Shown here one piece after another: positions 1-7,265 of a stretch of DNA of 48,352 nt. Below the pieces are notes generated by a model. The model saw only the letters and a list, made by a program, of their open reading frames with translations, did not search any database and was not told the origin of the DNA. Where the stretch lies: NCBI RefSeq assembly GCF_030700245.1, contig NZ_JAUYZI010000045.1, positions 1 through 48,352 of the forward strand. Direction: 5' to 3'. Each line of letters starts with the position of its first letter. Within the stretch, counting starts at the first letter, position 1. A program made the translations under genes and the position numbers. The DNA is from Methylobacterium amylolyticum (GTDB lineage Bacteria; Pseudomonadota; Alphaproteobacteria; Rhizobiales; Beijerinckiaceae).

Positions 1-129
1 CCCCACCCGGCGCAGCCCCAATCTCAGCACATCACAGGGCCGCCTCCTAGATACAAGGGTGGCGCCCGAAGGGCGTCGGGTGAGGGGAGCGGCGGTGCAG
101 ACCGTGGCGCCCGGGATCGGCTGCGAAGA

Positions 130-210
130 CTTCTTCTGAGGCCGGGCTCCCCTCTCCCGACTCCTGCCGACGCAGGAGCCACCCTCCCCCGCAGAGGGGG
201 GAGGGAGAGC
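130..210. repeat. Hairpin-rich dispersed repeat downstream of ribB
   Basis: Bases 1-243 hold no gene that I can support. The part from about 130 to 210 is built of short inverted repeats: CCTGC/GCAGG around 162-174 and a C-rich arm at 182-190 facing a G-rich arm ending near 206. It resembles in style the element between aroC and ribB. It could also end ribB transcription, since ribB is transcribed leftward into it. Copy number elsewhere in the genome cannot be seen here. Confidence 0.45.
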
Positions 211-243
211 GGCGGCGTCGCGATCTGTCCGTGGATCCCCCGC

Positions 244-1320
244 TCACCCCTCCAGCGGCACATCCCCCAGAAGCTCGATGCCGAAGCCCGACAGGCCGAC
301 ATAGGACCGCGCCGAGGTGGCGAGGTTGCGGATCGAGACGACGCCGAGGTCGCGCAGGATCTGCGCGCCGAGGCCAACCTCGCGCCACTGGCGGGCGCGC
401 AGCGCCTCGGTGCCCTCCTCCGTCACGCTCTTGAGCGGCACGCCCGCCGTGCCGTCGCGCAGGTAGACGAGGACGCCGCGGCCCTCCGCCGCGAAGCGCT
501 TCAGCACCGCGTCGATCTGGTGGCCGCCGCCGATCACGTCGGCGGCGACGTTGGAGCGGTGCAGCCGCACCAGCACGTCGCGGCCGTCGCCGATCTCGCC
601 GGTGACGAAGGCGAATTGCTGGATCGCCTCGAACGGCGTCGAGAACACGTAAGCCGTGACCGGCCCGTGGGCGGAGGCGACGGGGAAGTGGCCGACCCGC
701 TCCACCAGACGGTCGCGGGCCTGCCGGTAGGCGATCAGGTCGGCCACCGAGACCCGCTTGAGGCCGTGCGTCTCGGCGAAGGCGTCGATCTGCGGCCCCT
801 TCATCACCGTGCCGTCGTCGTTGGCCAGCTCGCAGATCACCCCCACCGGCGGCAGCTCGGCGAGCCGGCACAGGTCGACCGCCGCCTCGGTATGGCCCGA
901 GCGCATGAGCACGCCGCCGTCGCGGGCGATCAGCGGGAAGACGTGGCCGGGGCGGACGAAGTCGTTCGCGCCCATGTTGCCGTTGGCGAGCGCGCGCACC
1001 GTGTTGCAGCGCTGCTCGGCCGAGATGCCGGTGGTGAGGCCGTGCTTCACGTCCACCGTGACCGTGAAGGCGGTGCCGAGCGGCGCGTCGTTCGAGGCGA
1101 CCATCGGGTCGAGCCGCAGGCGCCGCGCCTCGGCCAGCGTCAGCGGCGCGCAGACGATGCCGCAGGTGTTGCGGATGATGAACGCCATCTTCTCCGGCGT
1201 GCAGAGGGAGGCGGCGACGACGAGGTCGCCCTCGTTCTCGCGATCGTCGTCGTCGGTGACGACGACGATCTCGCCGCGGGCGAAAGCCGCGATGGCCTCG
1301 GTGACGGTGCAGTGGGGCAA
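244..1320 (-). CDS. ribB: 3,4-dihydroxy-2-butanone 4-phosphate synthase with degenerate GTP cyclohydrolase II tail
   Basis: Makes 3,4-dihydroxy-2-butanone 4-phosphate from ribulose 5-phosphate for riboflavin synthesis. The N-terminal ~200 residues carry the RibB signature DDDDRENEGD, the IRNTCGIVC segment and the GHTEAAVDL segment. The last ~150 residues align with GTP cyclohydrolase II (RibA), but the zinc-binding C-x10-C-x-C stretch is replaced by RLHRSNVAADVIGG, so that activity is probably lost. This arrangement is known in alphaproteobacteria. I chose the TTG at 1320 because homologues begin with PHCTVTEAI-like sequence; an ATG at 1395 would translate part of a repeat element. It lies downstream of aroC on the same strand, with the repeat between them. 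About 358 residues. Confidence 0.9.
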   Translation of the reverse strand: MPHCTVTEAIAAFARGEIVVVTDDDDRENEGDLVVAASLCTPEKMAFIIRNTCGIVCAPLTLAEARRLRLDPMVASNDAPLGTAFTVTVDVKHGLTTGISAEQRCNTVRALANGNMGANDFVRPGHVFPLIARDGGVLMRSGHTEAAVDLCRLAELPPVGVICELANDDGTVMKGPQIDAFAETHGLKRVSVADLIAYRQARDRLVERVGHFPVASAHGPVTAYVFSTPFEAIQQFAFVTGEIGDGRDVLVRLHRSNVAADVIGGGHQIDAVLKRFAAEGRGVLVYLRDGTAGVPLKSVTEEGTEALRARQWREVGLGAQILRDLGVVSIRNLATSARSYVGLSGFGIELLGDVPLEG

Positions 1321-1344
1321 GGGCCGGTCTCTCGTCTCACATCT

Positions 1345-1452
1345 CTCCTCCCCCTTGTGGGGAGGAGCCGGAGGTGGGGGTGGTCCAGGGGGCACCGGAG
1401 CGCTCGATCCTGGGCCACCCCCACCCCTACCCCTCCCCGCGAGGGGGAGGGA
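1345..1452. repeat. Mosaic of three inverted repeats between aroC and ribB
   Basis: Three hairpins follow each other. First, a perfect 9-bp stem (1345-1353 with 1359-1367, five-base loop). Second, a 16-bp stem with one mismatch (1374-1389 with 1409-1424). Third, a C-rich/G-rich stem ending near 1452. This is typical of dispersed palindromic elements in methylobacterial intergenic DNA. Its place between two co-directional genes means it may affect read-through from aroC into ribB. Confidence 0.6.
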
Positions 1453-1464
1453 AGCGATCGCGGG

Positions 1465-2562
1465 TCAGGCGGATCCCACCTGCCCGCGATGGCGCAGATG
1501 GTGATCGGCCAGCACGCAGGCCATCATCGCCTCGGCCACCGGCACCGCGCGGATGCCGACGCAGGGGTCGTGGCGGCCCTTGGTGACGAGGTCGATCTCG
1601 CGCCCGTCCCGGGTCACCGAGCGGCGCGGGGTCAGGATCGAGGAGGTCGGCTTGACGGCGAAGCGCACCACCACCGGCTCGCCGCTGGAGATGCCGCCGA
1701 GGATGCCGCCGGCGTGGTTGGCGAGGAAGCGCGGGCGCCCGCCGTTGCCGGCCCGCATCTCGTCGGCGTTGTCCTCGCCGCGCAGCGCGGCGGCCGCGAA
1801 GCCGTCGCCGATCTCGACGCCCTTGACCGCGTTGATCGACATCATCGCCGCGGCCAGATCCGCGTCGAGCTTGCCGTAGACCGGGGCGCCGAGGCCCGGC
1901 GGCACGCCCTCGGCCACCACCTCGATCACCGCGCCGACCGACGAGCCGTCCTTGCGGATCTCGTCGAGATAGGTCTCGTAGAAGGCGGCCGTCTCCGCAT
2001 CGGGACAGAAGAACGGGTTCTGGCCCACGGCCTCCCAGTCCCAGCGGGCGCGGTCGATCGCGTGCGGGCCCATCTGCACCAGTGCCGCGCGGATCGTGAT
2101 GCCGGGGATCACCTTGCGGGCGACCGCGCCGGCCGCCACCCGCGCCGCGGTCTCCCGGGCCGAGGAGCGGCCGCCGCCGCGGTAGTCGCGGATGCCGTAC
2201 TTGGCGTCGTAGGCGTAGTCGGCGTGGCCGGGGCGGTAGCTGTCGCGGATCTCGGAATAGTCCTTCGAGCGCTGGTCGGTGTTCTCGATCACCAGGGCGA
2301 TCGGCGTGCCGGTGGTGAGCTGGCGCCCGCCGGTGCGGTCGTCCGAGAATACCCCCGACAGGATCTTCACCGCGTCCGGTTCGCGGCGCTGGGTGGTGAA
2401 GCGCGACTGGCCGGGCTTGCGGCGGTCGAGTTCCGCCTGCACGTCGTCGGCCTCGAGCGGCAGGCCGGGCGGGCAGCCGTCGACCACGCAGCCGAGCGCG
2501 ACCCCGTGGCTCTCGCCGAAGGTCGTGACGCGGAACAGGTGGCCGAACGTGTTGTGGGACAT
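1465..2562 (-). CDS. aroC: Chorismate synthase
   Basis: Converts 5-enolpyruvylshikimate 3-phosphate to chorismate with reduced FMN, the last common step to aromatic amino acids, in the cytosol. The start (SHNTFGHLFRVTTFGESHG) is the family signature, with the catalytic His in GESHG. Further motifs are RPGHADY near residue 110, GGGRSSARETAARVAAGA around 130-148, and a second conserved region ending in DPCVG. At 365 residues the length is normal. It is likely transcribed with ribB, separated from it by about 145 bases holding a hairpin-rich repeat. Confidence 0.97.
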   Translation of the reverse strand: MSHNTFGHLFRVTTFGESHGVALGCVVDGCPPGLPLEADDVQAELDRRKPGQSRFTTQRREPDAVKILSGVFSDDRTGGRQLTTGTPIALVIENTDQRSKDYSEIRDSYRPGHADYAYDAKYGIRDYRGGGRSSARETAARVAAGAVARKVIPGITIRAALVQMGPHAIDRARWDWEAVGQNPFFCPDAETAAFYETYLDEIRKDGSSVGAVIEVVAEGVPPGLGAPVYGKLDADLAAAMMSINAVKGVEIGDGFAAAALRGEDNADEMRAGNGGRPRFLANHAGGILGGISSGEPVVVRFAVKPTSSILTPRRSVTRDGREIDLVTKGRHDPCVGIRAVPVAEAMMACVLADHHLRHRGQVGSA

Positions 2563-2610
2563 GGGCCCCGCTCTAGCGCGGGAGGCGACCCCCCGGCAAT
2601 TCGCCGGGCG

Positions 2611-3618
2611 TCAGCGCAGCGGGATCCGGGCCGCCCGGTCGAGGAGCGCGGCCGGCAGGGGGCACTCGTAGGCGCCCTCGGCGTAGGGGCCCACGCTGTA
2701 GGGGTCGAAGTACACGGTCGCGCCCGCGCCGGTGAACACCCAGTTGCGCAGGTCGGCGACCACGGGCGCGATCTTCTTGAGCAGCGCCGGGTCGGGCTCG
2801 GCCTCGCCCCCCTTCTCGGCCCGGGCCGCCTTGATCGTCTTCAGGCAGAGCGCGGCGAAATCCGCCGCCACCGGCTTGGCGAATAGGTCCGGGAAGGTCA
2901 GGATCCGGCCCGCGGCGTCGACCGTCAGGCCGAGCGTCCCGCTGGTCCCGTGGGCGCCGCCGGTGAACTCCCAGGTGTCGCGCTTGATCGAGATCAGGCG
3001 CGGCGTGGCATAGGCGATCGTCCAGAGTTCCTCGTAGCCCCAGGTGCCGGGGCCGTCCGGGTCCTCGGGCTTGTAGGGGATCGCGGCGAGCGCCTTGTCG
3101 GCCTCGGCGTTCACCGTGCGCTCCAGGGGATCGGCGGGATCGGGGAAACGGTAGACGCGGACCGCCACCGCGACCTTGTCGCGCGCGCCCGCCTGCCGGA
3201 CGAAGACCGGCACCGGCCGCCGCTCCAGCGGCGGGCCGGCCTGCGCCTGCCCGGTCAGGACCCGCGTCCGGGCGGCGTCGGCCTCCGCGAGGCAGCGCGT
3301 CATCGCCGTGCCCTGGCCGGCGGGCTGGCCGGCACCCTGGGCCGCACCTTGGCCCGCGCCCTTCTCGGCGCAACGGGTGTTGCGGTCCTTCAGCCACGCG
3401 CGCTGGTCGTCGAGGGCGGCGCGGCGGTTCTCCCCGGCGATCCCATCGCGCAGGCGGTTGAAGGCCACCTCCATCGCCGCGTCGGCCGCCTTGGCGGCGG
3501 GATCGGCGCAGATCGCCCGCTCGACCGGCGAGCCCGCCTTGGCGCAGTCGAAGGCCCGGGCGGGCGCACACGCGGCGAGCACGGCGACAAGGCTGAGCCC
3601 GAGGACAGGTTGGCGCAT
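2611..3618 (-). CDS. Secreted LprI-N / DUF3298-type protein
   Basis: A 335-residue protein with an N-terminal signal peptide (MRQPVLGLSLVAVLAACAPARA, cleavage near residue 22). Residues about 24-85 match the lysozyme-inhibitor LprI N-terminal pattern: FDCAKAGSPVERAICADP, then a conserved LDDQRAWLKDRNTRC. The rest resembles the DUF4163/DUF3298 pair found in RsiV-like lysozyme-sensing proteins (the GGAHGTSGTLGLTVD segment and FDPYSVGPYAEGAYE near the end). The family suggests a periplasmic role, possibly linked to lysozyme or wall stress, but no function is shown here. It has no obvious operon partner. A run of glycine/alanine/glutamine repeats near residue 88 is a linker. Confidence 0.75.
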   Translation of the reverse strand: MRQPVLGLSLVAVLAACAPARAFDCAKAGSPVERAICADPAAKAADAAMEVAFNRLRDGIAGENRRAALDDQRAWLKDRNTRCAEKGAGQGAAQGAGQPAGQGTAMTRCLAEADAARTRVLTGQAQAGPPLERRPVPVFVRQAGARDKVAVAVRVYRFPDPADPLERTVNAEADKALAAIPYKPEDPDGPGTWGYEELWTIAYATPRLISIKRDTWEFTGGAHGTSGTLGLTVDAAGRILTFPDLFAKPVAADFAALCLKTIKAARAEKGGEAEPDPALLKKIAPVVADLRNWVFTGAGATVYFDPYSVGPYAEGAYECPLPAALLDRAARIPLR

Positions 3619-3693
3619 CGCGAATCCCGCAGCGTTCGACGCCCACCGATGGCACCGGCGCGCCGGGCGATCCAGCCCCGCCGGCCCCCGCCC

Positions 3694-4296
3694 TCAGCCC
3701 GTCCCCAGGTCGAGGCCGCCCCGCGCCTTGAGCGCCCGGTAGGCGTCCACCGCGACGGCGAGGTCGGTGCGCAGCCGCCGCTCATCGCCGAGTTGATCGA
3801 GGGCGTAGGTCAACCCGAGGATGTGGGCGGCCTCGTAGCCCTCGGGCAGCGCGCCCGCGGTCCCGAGCGCGATGCCGCGATTCGGCAAGCGGTCGGCGAA
3901 GTCGGCGAGGCGCGCGCGCAGGCGGTCGCCGCTGGCGCGCAGGTGGGCCCCGGCGCGCGGCCCGTGCTCCCGGAGCGCGGCCACCGTGCCCTGTGCCAGC
4001 GACAGGTGCACCGCCGGGGTGTGGGCCGGGAACAGGTAGACGAGGTAGTAGCCCCGCGTCGCGCTGGTGGTGACCGCGGGGTCGAAGGTCGCGAGCCACG
4101 GCACCGCCGCCCAGCGGGTGCCGCGCCCGGGGCTGCCCTTGACGAGTAACGGCCCGTCGATCCCGGCGAGCGCCGCCCGCAGCTCGTCCGGCGCGCCCCG
4201 GCGGATCACCGCGGCGAGCGGGTGCCCGGCCGGCGGGTCGAGGCGGGCTTCCGGGTACTCTTCGGCGATCCGGCGCAGGGCGTGGCCGAGACTCAC
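3694..4296 (-). CDS. Stand-alone McrB N-terminal-like (DUF3578) protein
   Basis: A 200-residue protein that resembles the N-terminal domain of the 5-methylcytosine-specific restriction enzyme McrB: a GTRWAAVPWLATFDPAVTTS stretch, then RGYYLVYLF and a VHLSLAQGT strand. In McrB-type proteins this domain reads modified DNA ahead of a GTPase; here no GTPase or nuclease domain follows. The GTG start at 4296 overlaps the anmK stop as GTGA, so the two genes are translationally coupled and this is the clear start. It could be a DNA-binding protein or adapter, or the fold may have been reused. Function is not known. Confidence 0.75.
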   Translation of the reverse strand: MSLGHALRRIAEEYPEARLDPPAGHPLAAVIRRGAPDELRAALAGIDGPLLVKGSPGRGTRWAAVPWLATFDPAVTTSATRGYYLVYLFPAHTPAVHLSLAQGTVAALREHGPRAGAHLRASGDRLRARLADFADRLPNRGIALGTAGALPEGYEAAHILGLTYALDQLGDERRLRTDLAVAVDAYRALKARGGLDLGTG

Positions 4297-5426
4297 GGCC
4301 GGGCCAGCACCCCGCCGGTGATCGGCTCGCGCACGCCGGTGGTGGCGGGAAACGTGATCGGCAGCCCGAGCATCGAGCGCACGGCGAGGTAGGCGAAGGC
4401 CTGCGCCTCCAGGTAGGCCGAGGACCAGCCGATCGCGTCGGCGGTCGTGATCTCGGCGCGCAGGTGGTAGGTCAGCAGCCGCACCAGCTCGCCGTTGCGG
4501 GCACCGCCGCCGGCCACGATCCAGCGGGTCGGGATCTCCGGCGCGTGGTCGAGGGCGCGGGCGACCGCGCGGGCGGTGAAGGCGGTGAGCGTCGCCGCCC
4601 CGTCCTCGGTTGAGAGCTGGCCCGCGAGCTTGTGCGAGAACCAGTTGCGGTCGAGCGATTTGGGCGGCTTGCGGAAGAAGAACGGGTGCATCAGGAGCCA
4701 CGCGAGCAGGGGCTCGTCGGCCCGGCCCCGGGCCGCGGTGCGGCCGCCGTCGTCGAGGTTCTTGCCCTCGCGCTCCTGCATCCACTCGTCGATCAGGGCG
4801 TTGCCGGGCCCCGTGTCGAAGGCGATGACGCCGCCCTTGGAATCGATCAGCGTGGCGTTGGCCACCCCGCCGATGTTGAGGATCCCGAACGGCCCGGCAA
4901 ATCCCGAGGCTTCGGCCAGCGCCTTGTGGAACACCGGCACCAGCGGAGCCCCCTGCCCGCCGGCCTCGATGTCGGCCCGGCGCAAGTCCGACACGACCGG
5001 GATGCCGAGCCGCGCGGCGAGCGCCTGCCCGTCGCCGACCTGGACCGACAGGCGCTGGTCCGGCCGGTGGATCACGGTCTGGCCGTGGAAGCCGATCACG
5101 TCGATGTCGGAGGGCTTGAGGCCGTTCTCGGCGAGGAACCGCTCGACCGCCTCGGCATGGGCCTGGGTGACGAACGCCTCCGCCTCCGGCAGCCGCCCCG
5201 GCCGGTCGCCCGGCAGCACCACCGCCTCCGCGTCCCGGGTGGCGGCGCGCAGCAGCGCCTTCTCGTCGTCGGAATAGCCGCGGTAGCCCGTGGGCCCGAG
5301 CGGCTCCAGGAAGTTGTTGTGGCCCTTGCCGACGCGGATCGCCTCGCCGTCGGTCTCGATCAGCGCGATGTCGACGCCGTCGAGCGACGTGCCGCTCATC
5401 AGACCGATCGCCCGCGTCCACCCCAT
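4293..5426 (-). CDS. anmK: Anhydro-N-acetylmuramic acid kinase
   Basis: Phosphorylates and hydrates 1,6-anhydro-MurNAc released during wall recycling, giving MurNAc-6-phosphate. Family signs: the N-terminal GLMSGTSLDGVD phosphate loop, the GFHGQTVIHRP segment, a second glycine-rich FGILNIGGVANAT, and FDTGPGNALIDEW. The C-terminal VAGGGARNGEL is also typical. At 377 residues the length is normal. An AGGTCAGG Shine-Dalgarno sits 3-11 bases before the ATG. NagZ, which acts in the same pathway, is 7 kb away. In many alphaproteobacteria anmK lies next to a divergent tyrS; here a two-gene cassette separates them. Confidence 0.96.
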   Translation of the reverse strand: MGWTRAIGLMSGTSLDGVDIALIETDGEAIRVGKGHNNFLEPLGPTGYRGYSDDEKALLRAATRDAEAVVLPGDRPGRLPEAEAFVTQAHAEAVERFLAENGLKPSDIDVIGFHGQTVIHRPDQRLSVQVGDGQALAARLGIPVVSDLRRADIEAGGQGAPLVPVFHKALAEASGFAGPFGILNIGGVANATLIDSKGGVIAFDTGPGNALIDEWMQEREGKNLDDGGRTAARGRADEPLLAWLLMHPFFFRKPPKSLDRNWFSHKLAGQLSTEDGAATLTAFTARAVARALDHAPEIPTRWIVAGGGARNGELVRLLTYHLRAEITTADAIGWSSAYLEAQAFAYLAVRSMLGLPITFPATTGVREPITGGVLARP

Positions 5427-5507
5427 CGCCCTGACCTCCGTCGTGTCGCCGATGCGCCGAACAGGCTCCTAGACGGCGCACAGGGCCAGCCTGTCGTACT
5501 CAAGAAA

Positions 5508-5981
5508 TCAGGATACCGCGGCGAGCGCCGCACAGACGCGCTCGATCTCCTGGCCATTGTGCCTCAAGAGTTCACCCTGGAGGATGCTGCCATCCTGCTG
5601 CCGGCAGCCGCGCGCGAGGGCTCGGCCGATCTCCTCGTAAGTCGCCGCCAGGCTTCTGCGCAACGCCTCGGGCTCGCTCCAGGTGCCGAGGACGAAAACC
5701 CGTTCGGTCAGGTCAGCCGGAATTCGAGTCCCGACAGAGCGCCGCCGGTCTGGATCCTCGTCGAAGTCGATCAGCAGGATGACCGCCCGATGCGGGCAGT
5801 TGCGCATCGCCTGGACATGATCGCTCTCGAAATTTTTGCAGACATTCAGCCATCCGCCGGCTTCTCTCAGGACCTGGATTTGCCTGCTGTCGAATTCAAG
5901 CGCGAAACCGACCGCCAATTGCCGGTTTGCATCGTCTTCCGGCAAGATGAAGACGTGAGATCGGAAGCGATTGACAGCCAT
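5508..5981 (-). CDS. Small Toprim-like partner of the adjacent ATPase
   Basis: A 157-residue protein with no named function that I can assign. Two features suggest a compact Toprim-type fold: a first strand HVFILPEDDANRQ with an acidic residue at its end (E15), and a third strand VILLIDFDED with D72 and D74, matching the E ... DxD pattern of metal-binding Toprim nucleases. After VFVLGTWSEPE comes a helical tail with GELLRHNGQEIERV. Its ATG shares one base with the stop of the upstream ATPase (TGATG), so the two are co-translated. Paired ATPase and Toprim proteins are known from OLD-type and related anti-phage systems. The Toprim call is my inference, and catalysis is unproven. Confidence 0.6.
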   Translation of the reverse strand: MAVNRFRSHVFILPEDDANRQLAVGFALEFDSRQIQVLREAGGWLNVCKNFESDHVQAMRNCPHRAVILLIDFDEDPDRRRSVGTRIPADLTERVFVLGTWSEPEALRRSLAATYEEIGRALARGCRQQDGSILQGELLRHNGQEIERVCAALAAVS

Positions 5982-7099
5982 CAGCCGACATCGCCGCGCA
6001 GGATCGCGTCCACGAAGTTGCCCGTGAGCACCTTGGACGCGCGCAGGTCCTCGACCGAACGCACGACGGTCGGGTCAAGATGGCTCGCACGCTCGCAGAT
6101 CAGCGTGTTCTCGTCCGAGAATTGTCGGACGACCTCCGGATTGTGCGACGTGACGATCAGTTGACCGCCGCTGAGGAAGGCTCGGCGCAGGGCCAGGATC
6201 GACTGACCGATCTCGGCCGGCGCGAGGAAGTTGTCCGGCTCATCCCAGAAGCACAGCGACGGTCCGTAGACCTTCCGAGCGGCAATGGTCAGCGCATATA
6301 CCATGAAGCACTTCTCACCATCGGACAATTCTTCAAAGTCGAGGCTCATCGTGCCGATCGCATTTGCGAATTGCACGATCAGACTTCTCGTCTCGCGTCC
6401 GATAACGGGATTCTTTATATCTTCGAGGTCCGGCATGACCTGCTTCAGGTAGCCGTCGATGAGCCCGTAAGCCGAAGGCTCGGAGGCGAGCAGTCCCGTG
6501 AACCACGCACCGAAATTGCCGACCGCCGCGTCCGGCTGTGCCGCTTCGACCTCCGAGTCGCCGCGCATCGCGCTCGGGACGGGGCGCAGGATCAGGATCC
6601 GGCCCAGCCACGCCCTGAAGATCGCGATCGGGTCGTCGGCCGCGTGCCGCTGGATGATCGGCAGGCCCACGAGGTGCCAGTCGATGCGGAAACTCGCTTC
6701 GCTGGCCCGGCCGGACGGAGCCAGACGGACCTCCGCCAACTCGCGCGCGAACAGAACGTCACCGTCGACGGTGATCGTTTCCTGAGCCACCCGCATTTCC
6801 CGGAAGCCGGCCGGAAAATCGAAGACCAAGGTATATCGATAGACCCGTCCGTCGATGCCGGCCTCAAGGTCGAAACTGACCGGTACGTCCCTGCGACCGC
6901 GGGTCGAGTCCTGCGGCGAGATCAGATCTCCGACCCTGTTGGTGCCGCGGGCGATGCGCTGGAAGATCTCGATCGCCAGCCCGATCGTGGTCTTGCCGGA
7001 CCCGTTCCGGCCGATCACCAGAAGGCTCGGAAGATCTTCGAGCTTCAGCTCGAAATTCTCCAAACAGCGGAAATTGTGGATGTAGAGCCGTCGAATCAT
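5981..7099 (-). CDS. AAA/ABC-type ATPase of OLD-like family (AAA_21/AAA_15)
   Basis: A 372-residue soluble ATPase of the SMC/ABC-like group. Order of motifs: the opening MIRRLYIHNFRCLENFE typical of RecF/OLD-like proteins, Walker A GRNGSGKTT (residues 30-38), an ABC signature LSDGEK (about 258-263), Walker B LCFWDEPDNF (about 282-291) and the H-loop TSHNPE (about 317-322). I chose the ATG at 7099 because the motif order starts there; the open frame continues to 7132. It overlaps its small partner by one base. Local G+C is low: 58 of 120 bases (48%) at 6301-6420, against roughly three-quarters in neighbours, which points to recent transfer. Likely half of a defence or DNA-processing cassette. 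Confidence 0.85.
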   Translation of the reverse strand: MIRRLYIHNFRCLENFELKLEDLPSLLVIGRNGSGKTTIGLAIEIFQRIARGTNRVGDLISPQDSTRGRRDVPVSFDLEAGIDGRVYRYTLVFDFPAGFREMRVAQETITVDGDVLFARELAEVRLAPSGRASEASFRIDWHLVGLPIIQRHAADDPIAIFRAWLGRILILRPVPSAMRGDSEVEAAQPDAAVGNFGAWFTGLLASEPSAYGLIDGYLKQVMPDLEDIKNPVIGRETRSLIVQFANAIGTMSLDFEELSDGEKCFMVYALTIAARKVYGPSLCFWDEPDNFLAPAEIGQSILALRRAFLSGGQLIVTSHNPEVVRQFSDENTLICERASHLDPTVVRSVEDLRASKVLTGNFVDAILRGDVG

Positions 7100-7189
7100 C
7101 GGTGGGCCATGAGGGTCTCGTCGGGCCCACACTCCGGTCTGTTCGCGCGCCCGGTCCGGCGCCGTTGCGTCCGGCAGGCATTTCGCTCA

Positions 7190-7218
7190 TTGGCGAGCCC
7201 TTGCCGTCCATCGATAGC
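7190..7218 (+). promoter_or_regulatory. Possible tyrS promoter
   Basis: TTGGCG at 7190-7195 and GATAGC at 7213-7218 are separated by 17 bases and end 47 bases before the tyrS ATG. The fit to the sigma-70 consensus is moderate. Nothing else in this short divergent gap looks better. Confidence 0.3.
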
Positions 7219-7265
7219 ATGGCGGCGTGACCCTGTCGCGCCGCGGGACCCGACGAGATCACGCC

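Noticed and set aside
1321..1464. FMN riboswitch before ribB
   Set aside because: The gap holds a dispersed hairpin element; I could not find the conserved RFN core sequences.
520..2886. Long open frame on the plus strand across ribB and aroC
   Set aside because: It is antisense to two clearly conserved genes and comes from the G/C bias at third positions; its composition is Arg/Ala/His-rich without motifs.
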